Positions 4,540 through 9,884 of a stretch of DNA of 9,884 bases are shown here, piece by piece. Where the stretch lies: contig JACQRQ010000296.1 in the NCBI GenBank assembly GCA_016206405.1, positions 1 to 9,884 of the forward strand. Reading direction: 5' to 3'. The position numbers were made by a program, and so were the translations under genes. Within the stretch, counting starts at the first letter, position 1. Each line of letters begins with the position of its first letter. The notes below the pieces were generated by a model. That model was given only the letters and a program-made list of their open reading frames with translations, was not told the origin of the DNA and did not search any database. Origin of the DNA: Elusimicrobiota bacterium (lineage in GTDB: Bacteria; Elusimicrobiota; Elusimicrobia; O2-12-FULL-59-9).

Positions 4540-6582
4540 CTATCGGCTCCTTTGGTTGAATCGTTTTCCGGAATCTTCCTCGCGAATATGGGAGGCCGAA
4601 TCGCCCAGGAGCCTCCCGATGGCGTTGTTGAACGCCCCGAAGGCCTGTCCGCCCACGATGGAAAACACGTAGTTCTGCCGGCCGGCGGCGGCGTTGGGCG
4701 CGTAAGCCATGTCGACTCGGAGCACATGGCCGCCGGTGGAACGGCTGGAGGAAAAACGAAGCCCCACGCCGAGATCGGCCTTGAAATCGCCGGCCCGCAG
4801 GCTCCTGCCTTGGGGAGCGACCGCGCCGTAGTCCACAAAGGCGGCGGCGCCCATATGCACCAGGCGGAAGAATTCTTTGGGGTGGAATACCCGCCATTCC
4901 GCATTGGCAAGGACCGACTTGTTGCCGGTGAAGCTGTTGATTCGGTAGCCTCTGAGTCCAGAGTTGCCGCCCAGACGCATCTGGCTTTCTCCATCCAGAT
5001 TCTCTCCGTAGGCGGCTTCCAGATGAATGACGCCGGTTTGGGGCATGTCGGTGTCCAGCTTGCGCACCAAGTTGACGTTCCCGAAGAAAAGGCTGTTTTC
5101 TAGTTTTCCTTCCGCCACCCGGCCCTGGGTTCCGGCCTGCGCCAGGGCGAAGAAGCCGGGGGCGAAAGCATGGCCCTTTTGCTCCGTCAATTGGAACAGA
5201 AAACGGTTCTTGTCCGAACCCAAAGCGGCCGGCGCCAGGCCCACCTCCACTTTTCCCTCGCGGCCGAGGTTGAAATCTTCCACCCGCCGCATGCGGTCGA
5301 TGTTTGTTTCCTTAATATATTGCGCTTTGGCCCAAGAGAAGCCGGCCAGCGGACCGCTGAGCCGCCGGTCTTCGGGGAGGCTTCCCGGCGCGGTCTTGTC
5401 GGTGGCGCGGAAGCGGCTGTCTTCCAGAAGGTAGCCTAGATGAACCCGCCGCGCGGAGGTCTCTTCAGCATCGATTTTCATTCCCCAAGCGGCTTTGTAA
5501 AACCGGTGCGTGCGGTCAAAGGAGTTGCTGATTTCGCCGCCGGAATAAAGATCGGCGGCCACGGTTTCAGACAGCGCGGTGACGCCGTAGGAGCGCGCGT
5601 CGCGCAGGGAATAAAACGGCCTGTGAAGGTCGATTCCCTTCTCGGTTCCGACGGTGGTTTCGGCGAAGAGGCTGATGAGCTTCAGGCGGGACCCCAGCAG
5701 GCTGGGATCCATATAAAGCAGCTCTTTTTGGACCAGCGAGGTTGATTTTTCCCATTGAAGGGCCAGCATTTTGCCCCGGCCGAAAAGGTTCTGTTCCGTG
5801 ACTCCGGCGTGAACGGCGTGATCGTCGCCCTGTTTTTCGGCCCCGATATCCACCTGAGTCGTCCATGCGTCCTGGGTCTTCACTTTGATGTCCAGCTTGT
5901 TGCGTCCGGAAGGCGCGGGAACGACTTCGGCCCTTTTGATGAACGGCAGCGCGCGGAGATTGCGTTCCGTCTCCAAGGCCTGGTGGGGGCTGAATTTCTC
6001 TCCCGGCTTAAACAGAAGCTCCCTTTCAATCACGTTTTTTTTGGTGGTGATGTGCAGGCGGTTGGCGAGGCGGAAAAGCCGGTTGTTTTCTCCGGGAATA
6101 TCCGGGTCGAAGACGTTTTTCGTCTCGATGGAAACCGCGGAAATGACGTCGCGGTCCGCTCCGTCGAAATGGCGCGCCGAGCCCGCCGCCTTGCCCTCGC
6201 CCGAAGCGTCGGTTTTGGCGTTCAAGCCTTCGTCTTGGGGGATTTCGGCCAATATTTGCATGGCGCTGCGGCCGCCGGCGCCCTTGTCCGCGCGGCGCGA
6301 CAGCTTGCGGGCCAGCTTCGCTCCGGCGCGATTGAGGCGGCCCGATTTGGGGTCATAGTATTTTTCCATCTGCAGGGCCGCTTTTTGCAGCAGGGTCTCG
6401 TCTTTGGAAAGCAGGGCCAGGAGTTCGGAGCGCAGGAAGGCCGCCGAATCCGATTGGAGCTCCGGAACCAGAAGGGAGAAAAACTGCAAGGCTTGTTGGG
6501 GCGTGGGCCGGGGCGCGGCGCCATAGGAAACGGGCGGCCAGGCCAGCGCCGAGAGGATGACGATGGTCAACAAAGTTTTCAC
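4540..6582 (-). CDS. Omp85/BamA-TamA family outer-membrane protein, single POTRA
   Basis: A 680-residue protein starting with GTG. Residues 1-21 are a signal peptide (KTLLTIVILSALAW..., small residues SYG before A22). Residues 26-115 are Gln/Leu/Lys-rich and probably helical, of unknown role. One POTRA domain spans about 153-238 (RLANRLHITTKKNVIEREL, LFKPGEKF, ALETERNLRALPFIKRAEV, then KLDIKVKTQDAW). A beta-barrel occupies about 242-648, with many alternating strands and the L6-loop signature LRGY at 543-546 after RLGGNSG, the lid motif of Omp85 proteins. The barrel appears to end at YVFSIVGGQAF (638-648), but about 32 hydrophilic residues follow, unusual because the beta-signal is normally the C-terminus. 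One POTRA rather than five argues against BamA itself; a TamA-like, transport or lipid-handling role is possible. No Shine-Dalgarno is seen; a TAGAAT lies 7 bases before the GTG. A cleavable barrel-secretion role with the adjacent hydrolase is inference only. Confidence 0.88.
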   Translation of the reverse strand: MKTLLTIVILSALAWPPVSYGAAPRPTPQQALQFFSLLVPELQSDSAAFLRSELLALLSKDETLLQKAALQMEKYYDPKSGRLNRAGAKLARKLSRRADKGAGGRSAMQILAEIPQDEGLNAKTDASGEGKAAGSARHFDGADRDVISAVSIETKNVFDPDIPGENNRLFRLANRLHITTKKNVIERELLFKPGEKFSPHQALETERNLRALPFIKRAEVVPAPSGRNKLDIKVKTQDAWTTQVDIGAEKQGDDHAVHAGVTEQNLFGRGKMLALQWEKSTSLVQKELLYMDPSLLGSRLKLISLFAETTVGTEKGIDLHRPFYSLRDARSYGVTALSETVAADLYSGGEISNSFDRTHRFYKAAWGMKIDAEETSARRVHLGYLLEDSRFRATDKTAPGSLPEDRRLSGPLAGFSWAKAQYIKETNIDRMRRVEDFNLGREGKVEVGLAPAALGSDKNRFLFQLTEQKGHAFAPGFFALAQAGTQGRVAEGKLENSLFFGNVNLVRKLDTDMPQTGVIHLEAAYGENLDGESQMRLGGNSGLRGYRINSFTGNKSVLANAEWRVFHPKEFFRLVHMGAAAFVDYGAVAPQGRSLRAGDFKADLGVGLRFSSSRSTGGHVLRVDMAYAPNAAAGRQNYVFSIVGGQAFGAFNNAIGRLLGDSASHIREEDSGKRFNQRSR

Positions 6583-6589
6583 TGTCCAT

Positions 6590-6626
6590 ATTCTACTGTG
6601 AGGCGGGGGGAAGTCCTAGGGTCCAA
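6590..6626 (-). promoter_or_regulatory. Possible leaderless promoter of the Omp85 gene
   Basis: TAGAAT on the minus strand at 6595-6590 is a 5/6 match to the -10 consensus, and the GTG start follows after 7 bases, which would place the transcription start on or within a base or two of the start codon. TTGGAC at 6626-6621 is a candidate -35 with an atypical 25-base spacer. Confidence 0.35.
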
Positions 6627-6627
6627 C

Positions 6628-6680
6628 GGCCCAAACGGGGGACGTTATTGGGCCTAGCGGCGATTGGGCCATTGGGCCCA
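6628..6680. repeat. ATTGGGCC/GGCCCAA repeat cluster
   Basis: Three direct copies of ATTGGGCC (6647-6654, 6663-6670, 6671-6678) plus an inverted GGCCCAA (6628-6634). The last two copies also form a perfect TGGGCC-ATTG-GGCCCA hairpin (6665-6680), and the inverted copy can pair with the first (7 bp, 13-base loop). It fills the gap between the peptidase stop and the Omp85 promoter. There is no U-run, so it may be a factor-dependent terminator, an operator or a small dispersed repeat. Confidence 0.5.
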
Positions 6681-6692
6681 TTGACCAGCCTG

Positions 6693-7475
6693 CTAAAAGA
6701 GCGCGAACAGTTGGAGGGGAATCAGGTAGAAGAGATTGATCAAGGCCCCCAGGCTCAGAAATGGGCCGAAGGGAACCGGATCGTAGCGTTTGAGGCGGCG
6801 GCGAGACATCAAAACGACGCCGTAAATGGAGCCGAAAAGGCAGGCCGTGGTGAGAGTCGTTATGGCCCCGGTCCACCCCGTCAGGGCGCCGATGCCGGTC
6901 AGCAGCTTGATGTCGCCGCCGCCCAAGGCCTCCTTCTTGAAAATCTTTTCGCCCAGGACCGCGGTGGCCCAAGTCAGCAGGAAGCCCGTCAACGCGCCGG
7001 CGAGGCATTGCAGAAGGCGGGCGGACCAAGGGCCGGAGAAATACGGATTGATAGCGGAAGAAAGCAGGCCCAAACCGGCCAGGCCCAGGGACAGCGCATC
7101 GGGGATGGTGAAGGTGTCCAGGTCGATGAAGCTCAGCGCGATGAGAGCCGAGGCCGCCAGGAGGACCGCCGCGATCCAAAGCCAAAGTCCGTCCCAGCGG
7201 TAGGCCAGGCCCGCGAAGAGGCCTCCCGTCAAGAGTTCCACCAAGGGATACCGGAGGGAGATCGGTTCCCGGCAGCGGCGGCAGCGGGCCCCGAGCAAAA
7301 TATAGCTCAAAATTGGGATGTTGTCATAAAAGGCGATGGGAGCCTGGCAGCGGGGGCAGCGCGAGCCGGGCCGCACCACGGATATTTCAAGCGGGAGGCG
7401 GTGAATCACGACGTTGAGAAAGCTTCCCGCGCAAAGTCCCAAAAAGAATATCAAAACTAGCGCCGCCAAAGACAT
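6693..7475 (-). CDS. pilD: Prepilin peptidase (A24 leader peptidase/methylase)
   Basis: A 260-residue inner-membrane aspartic protease that cuts the short leader of type IV pilins and pseudopilins and methylates the new N-terminal Phe. Recognised by the N-terminal GSFLNVVIHRLP block (17-28), the two zinc-binding pairs CPRC (40-43) and CRRC (65-68) of the methylase loop, and the two catalytic aspartate regions: IDLD (117-120) with TIPD, and GGGDIK (184-189; D187). Seven to eight hydrophobic segments span the rest. Length and zinc motifs are normal for bifunctional enzymes. The ATG at 7475 follows a GGAG at 7487-7484. The gene lies directly after the pilin gene, its likely substrate, but an intrinsic terminator stands between them, so expression must depend on read-through or an unseen promoter. 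It ends 110 bases before the Omp85 gene. Confidence 0.95.
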   Translation of the reverse strand: MSLAALVLIFFLGLCAGSFLNVVIHRLPLEISVVRPGSRCPRCQAPIAFYDNIPILSYILLGARCRRCREPISLRYPLVELLTGGLFAGLAYRWDGLWLWIAAVLLAASALIALSFIDLDTFTIPDALSLGLAGLGLLSSAINPYFSGPWSARLLQCLAGALTGFLLTWATAVLGEKIFKKEALGGGDIKLLTGIGALTGWTGAITTLTTACLFGSIYGVVLMSRRRLKRYDPVPFGPFLSLGALINLFYLIPLQLFALF

Positions 7476-7487
7476 GGGGGGGACTCC
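7476..7487 (-). promoter_or_regulatory. Ribosome binding site of pilD with C7 spacer
   Basis: GGAG at 7487-7484 is separated from the ATG by T plus seven consecutive C residues (8 bases). The site begins immediately after the U-run of the pilin terminator, so the two signals abut. The homopolymer is a potential slippage site that would alter the spacing. Confidence 0.6.
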
Positions 7488-7523
7488 AAAAAAAAGACCC
7501 CGATTTTAAATCGAGGTCTTTTT
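7488..7523 (-). terminator. Intrinsic terminator after the pilin gene
   Basis: On the minus strand, an A-rich arm AAAAAGACCTCGATT pairs with AATCGGGGTCTTTTT through a three-base loop, with one G-U wobble at 7500/7514, and ends in eight T (7495-7488). It starts 20 bases after the pilin stop codon. The opposite strand also ends in five T but has a C-A mismatch, so the minus-strand orientation is favoured. It should stop most transcripts coming from the pilin promoter. Confidence 0.9.
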
Positions 7524-7542
7524 CGCTCTTTTGGAGCTTGGC

Positions 7543-7989
7543 TTAATAACTCGACCAGGTGGTCGCCTTCGTGTCGGTATGGGTGCAGTTCACTTGGAAG
7601 CTGCCCCAGTTGCTGGCGTCGTTGAAGTTGTTATACACCCAGTTGCCCGCATCGGCTGTCGAGGAGTCTCCTCTGACTGTCGCCGCCGCCGAATGATACG
7701 GGGGAGCTTTCGAGTTCGGAATGGACCCGATGTACTTTGCTCCCGACGTCAGGGAGGCCAAAGTGTCCACAGGGTAAATTCCCTCGTTTTCTCCATAATA
7801 CACCGCCAGCGCGCCGCGCACCGCTCCAAGGTTTCCCTTGGTCGCGCCTTCGTTGGACTTGCGGATCAGGTCACCGAACTTGGGTAGGGCGATTGCCGCC
7901 AATATACCTATAATAGCTACCACGATCATCAACTCGATGAGCGTGAACCCCTTGTTCGCTGAACCCTTCCTCCTGCCTAGTTTCAACAT
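7543..7989 (-). CDS. Type IV pilin / pilin-like protein
   Basis: A 148-residue prepilin. The leader MLKLGRRKGSANKG (14 residues, basic) is followed by the processing site G14|F15 with Glu at mature position +5 (FTLIE), then the typical 20-residue hydrophobic helix (LMIVVAIIGILAAIALPKF). The globular part is small, rich in Asn, Ser, Thr and Ala, with one Cys near the end. This fits a short major-type pilin, though a type II secretion pseudopilin (GspG/PulG-like) cannot be excluded. The ATG at 7989 is preferred over one 11 codons upstream because it sits 7 bases after a GAGGTGA and gives the normal leader length. A consensus promoter, a 5' pairing and a strong terminator surround it, so it is probably an abundant single-gene transcript; the prepilin peptidase that should process it is the next gene. 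Confidence 0.95.
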   Translation of the reverse strand: MLKLGRRKGSANKGFTLIELMIVVAIIGILAAIALPKFGDLIRKSNEGATKGNLGAVRGALAVYYGENEGIYPVDTLASLTSGAKYIGSIPNSKAPPYHSAAATVRGDSSTADAGNWVYNNFNDASNWGSFQVNCTHTDTKATTWSSY

Positions 7990-8037
7990 GCTATTTTCAC
8001 CTCTTCGCTGATTTAACGGCAAATTTGAAAACTAGGC
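7975..8037 (-). promoter_or_regulatory. Predicted 5'-terminal stem in pilin mRNA
   Basis: A perfect 9-bp inverted repeat links GCCTAGTTT (minus strand 8037-8029), at or within a base or two of the predicted transcription start, with AAACTAGGC (7983-7975), which is pilin codons 3-5. The 45-base loop carries the ribosome binding site and start codon. It could protect the 5' end from decay or influence initiation. Confidence 0.45.
7997..8003 (-). promoter_or_regulatory. Strong ribosome binding site of pilin gene
   Basis: GAGGTGA at 8003-7997 with a 7-base spacer to the ATG at 7989. It decides the pilin start, and it lies in the loop of the predicted 5'-end stem. Confidence 0.8.
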
Positions 8038-8043
8038 TCTCAT

Positions 8044-8071
8044 AGTATAACAGAACTCTTTCCGCTGTCAA
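8044..8071 (-). promoter_or_regulatory. Sigma-70-like promoter of pilin gene
   Basis: Perfect TTGACA at 8071-8066 and TATACT at 8049-8044 (5/6) with a 16-base spacer. Predicted start near 8037, leader of about 47 bases. It lies 37 bases after the glmS stop; no glmS terminator was recognised, so some transcripts may read in from glmS. The match to a housekeeping promoter is better than any other in the window. Confidence 0.82.
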
Positions 8072-8107
8072 GGCGGTTTTCTCGATTTAAGCTTAATTTA
8101 AGGGTTT

Positions 8108-9884
8108 TTACTCCACCGTGACGCTTTTGGCGAGGTTCCGGGGCCTGTCGATCTCGCAGCCGCGCTCCAAGGCGCAATAATAAGCGAACAACTGCAGCGG
8201 GATGACGGCAAGCATGGGGGTCAGCAGGTCCAAGGTGGAGGGAATGAAGATGACGTCGTCGGCGTGCTCCCGGATCTTGAAATCGCCCTCGGAGGCGACC
8301 GCGATGATTTTTCCCTCGCGGGCCCGTATTTCCTGGATATTGGAGACCATTTTTTCGTAGGTTTCATCCTTGGGCGCGATGGCGATGGTGGGGAAGTCTT
8401 TGTCGATGAGAGCGATGGGGCCGTGCTTCATTTCCCCGGCCGCGTAGCCTTCCGCGTGGATATAGGAGATTTCTTTGAGCTTGAGAGCGCCTTCCAGAGC
8501 GATGGGATAATTGAATTTCCGTCCGATGTACAGAATGTGGTTGTAGCGGGCGTAGCGCTGGGCGATTTCCTTGATGCGGGCTTCCTGCTTGAGGATGGTT
8601 TGGATCTGTTCGGGCAGTTTTTCAATGGCATGGATGATTTCAAGGCCCTCGTTGTAGGAGAGGTCGTCGTAGCGGCCCAAAAGCAGGGCCATCAAAACCA
8701 GGATGATGCTTTGCGACAGGAAGCACTTGGTCGAGGCCACCCCGATTTCCGGGCCCGAGTACATGTAGACCCCGGCGCCGGTCTCCCGGGCGATGGAGGA
8801 GCCGACGACGTTGACGATGCTTAAAACCAGGGCGCCTTTGCGCTTGGCTTCGCGCACCGCGGCCATGGTGTCGCTGGTTTCGCCGGATTGGCTGATGGCG
8901 ATGACGACGGAGCCCTTTTTGAGATTTAAGGAGCGGTAGCGGAATTCCGAGGCCAAGGCGCAGTCGACCTTGAGATTGGTCAGGGCTTCAAAGACGTATT
9001 GGGCGTAGAGCCCGGCGTAATAACTGGTGCCGCAGGAGATGATGCTCAACTGGCTGGCTTCCTTGATCTGGGGAAGAAGGTCCTGAATGCCTCCCAGGCG
9101 CGATACGCCTTCCTCGGAAAGAAGGCGGCCGCGGACGGCGTTGACCACCGCTTCGGGCTGCTCGTGAATCTCTTTGAGCATGTAATGCGCGTAGCCCTTT
9201 TTCTCCAACTGCTCGGTGGTGATGTCCACCGTCTCGACGGCCCGCTCGACGACGTGGTCTTCCATCGTCACGATGGAATAGTCGTTTTCCTTGATGGTGG
9301 CGACCTCGTTGTCGCCGAGGTAGACCACCTGTTTGGTGAGCCTGACGAAGGCGGCCACGTCGGAGGCCGCGAAAATTTCGTTGACGCCGATGCCCAGGAT
9401 GAGGGGCGAGCCGCGGCGCGAGACCACGATCGTTCCCGGCTGGTCCTGGTCGAGAACGGCTATGCCGAAAGTCCCTTTCACGCGCCGCAGGGTTTTTTGA
9501 ACGGCGGTGGTCAAATTGTGGCCCTCTTTCCGGTGGGTCTCGATCAAATGCGCCAGGACTTCCGTGTCGGTTTCGGAGACGAAGTGGTGTCCCGCCGCTT
9601 TGAGCTCGGCTCTGAGCGCGACGAAATTTTCAATGATGCCGTTGTGGATGACGTAGATTTTTTTGTCGCAGCTGAAATGCGGGTGGGCGTTGGGAACCGA
9701 CGGTTTTCCGTGGGTCGCCCAGCGCGTGTGGGCGATGCCGATGGTGCCATGAAAGACGTCCGGCCGGAGGCGGGCTTCCAGTTCGGCGAGTTTTCCGGTC
9801 GCTTTTTGGAGATGGACCTCGTTTTCGTTAAGAATAGCGACGCCGCTGGAGTCGTAACCCCGGTATTCGAGTCTTTTTAAGCCC
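8108..9884 (-). CDS. glmS: Glucosamine-6-phosphate synthase, 5' end truncated by window
   Basis: Glutamine:fructose-6-phosphate aminotransferase makes glucosamine-6-phosphate for peptidoglycan and lipopolysaccharide. The frame is open to the right edge and gives 591 residues; full-length enzymes have about 610, so roughly the first 20, including the catalytic N-terminal Cys, lie outside. The visible glutaminase domain has RLEYRGYDSSG, HTRWATHG, HNGIIEN and SETDTE (first 110 residues). The two SIS sugar-isomerase domains follow, with CGTSYYAG (about 284 of the visible part), SQSGETSDT (about 331), EIGVASTK, the EGALKLKEISYIHAEGYAAG region and the invariant C-terminal RPRNLAKSVTVE. A shorter start at 9547 (Met in LIETHRK context) is not a real start because clear GlmS sequence continues upstream of it. 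No riboswitch or ribozyme can be assessed, since the 5' region is not in the window. Everything seen points to an intact, functional enzyme. Confidence 0.97.
   Translation of the reverse strand, partial: GLKRLEYRGYDSSGVAILNENEVHLQKATGKLAELEARLRPDVFHGTIGIAHTRWATHGKPSVPNAHPHFSCDKKIYVIHNGIIENFVALRAELKAAGHHFVSETDTEVLAHLIETHRKEGHNLTTAVQKTLRRVKGTFGIAVLDQDQPGTIVVSRRGSPLILGIGVNEIFAASDVAAFVRLTKQVVYLGDNEVATIKENDYSIVTMEDHVVERAVETVDITTEQLEKKGYAHYMLKEIHEQPEAVVNAVRGRLLSEEGVSRLGGIQDLLPQIKEASQLSIISCGTSYYAGLYAQYVFEALTNLKVDCALASEFRYRSLNLKKGSVVIAISQSGETSDTMAAVREAKRKGALVLSIVNVVGSSIARETGAGVYMYSGPEIGVASTKCFLSQSIILVLMALLLGRYDDLSYNEGLEIIHAIEKLPEQIQTILKQEARIKEIAQRYARYNHILYIGRKFNYPIALEGALKLKEISYIHAEGYAAGEMKHGPIALIDKDFPTIAIAPKDETYEKMVSNIQEIRAREGKIIAVASEGDFKIREHADDVIFIPSTLDLLTPMLAVIPLQLFAYYCALERGCEIDRPRNLAKSVTVE

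Noticed and set aside
4538..4897. 120-codon N-terminal extension of the hydrolase
   Set aside because: It overlaps the Omp85 gene in another frame and is Arg/Pro-rich; the signal peptide starts at 4537.
5755..6657. A 300-codon plus-strand frame
   Set aside because: Lies entirely opposite the Omp85 gene, whose signal peptide, POTRA and barrel motifs are clear.
8999..9880. A 293-codon plus-strand frame
   Set aside because: Antisense to unmistakable GlmS sequence; Asp/Gly/Val-rich shadow.
1..9884. CRISPR array, tRNA, rRNA or phage genes
   Set aside because: No regularly spaced repeats, no cloverleaf or rRNA-like stretches and no phage-type genes were seen.

Overview
The window (9,884 bases, GC-rich) reads as one chromosomal stretch of a Gram-negative-type bacterium. 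It encodes an Omp85-type outer-membrane barrel protein, a type IV pilin with its prepilin peptidase, and glmS for amino-sugar synthesis. The pilin style (short basic leader, KG|FTLIE cleavage site, Asp/Asn/Ser/Thr-rich tail) and the gene mix recall Elusimicrobiota or similar candidate-phylum genomes. That is an impression from family knowledge, not a demonstrated placement. No rRNA, tRNA, CRISPR array or prophage was seen.

Layout, left to right. Bases 1-213 hold no supportable gene but contain compact hairpins resembling REP sequences of the kind linked to REP-associated tyrosine transposases. A single plus-strand gene follows, a SRPBCC-fold protein (214-756). Everything from 822 to the right edge is on the minus strand. 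In transcription order (right to left) it comprises glmS (5' end cut by the window edge), a type IV pilin with a strong sigma-70-like promoter, an intrinsic terminator, the prepilin peptidase, a single-POTRA Omp85-type protein, a secreted alpha/beta hydrolase coupled to it, an unrecognised 214-residue protein, and four stand-alone receiver-domain response regulators in a row.

How the genes work together. The pilin and the A24-family peptidase form an enzyme-substrate pair, with a terminator between them that should make the pilin mRNA far more abundant than the peptidase mRNA. The Omp85 protein and the hydrolase are separated by 2 bases, so they probably act together in the envelope. The unknown protein and the four single-domain receivers form a signalling cluster with no histidine kinase and no output domain in view. 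Three of the four receivers are tightly packed (4-base overlap, 16-34-base gap) and have their own promoter-like element.

The most interesting points are: the receiver array with its unknown partner; one receiver gene with no ordinary start codon where its siblings start; a predicted 9-bp pairing between the very 5' end of the pilin mRNA and pilin codons 3-5; two near-leaderless promoter arrangements; and the Omp85-hydrolase pair. No complete, clearly novel multi-gene system could be demonstrated from sequence alone.
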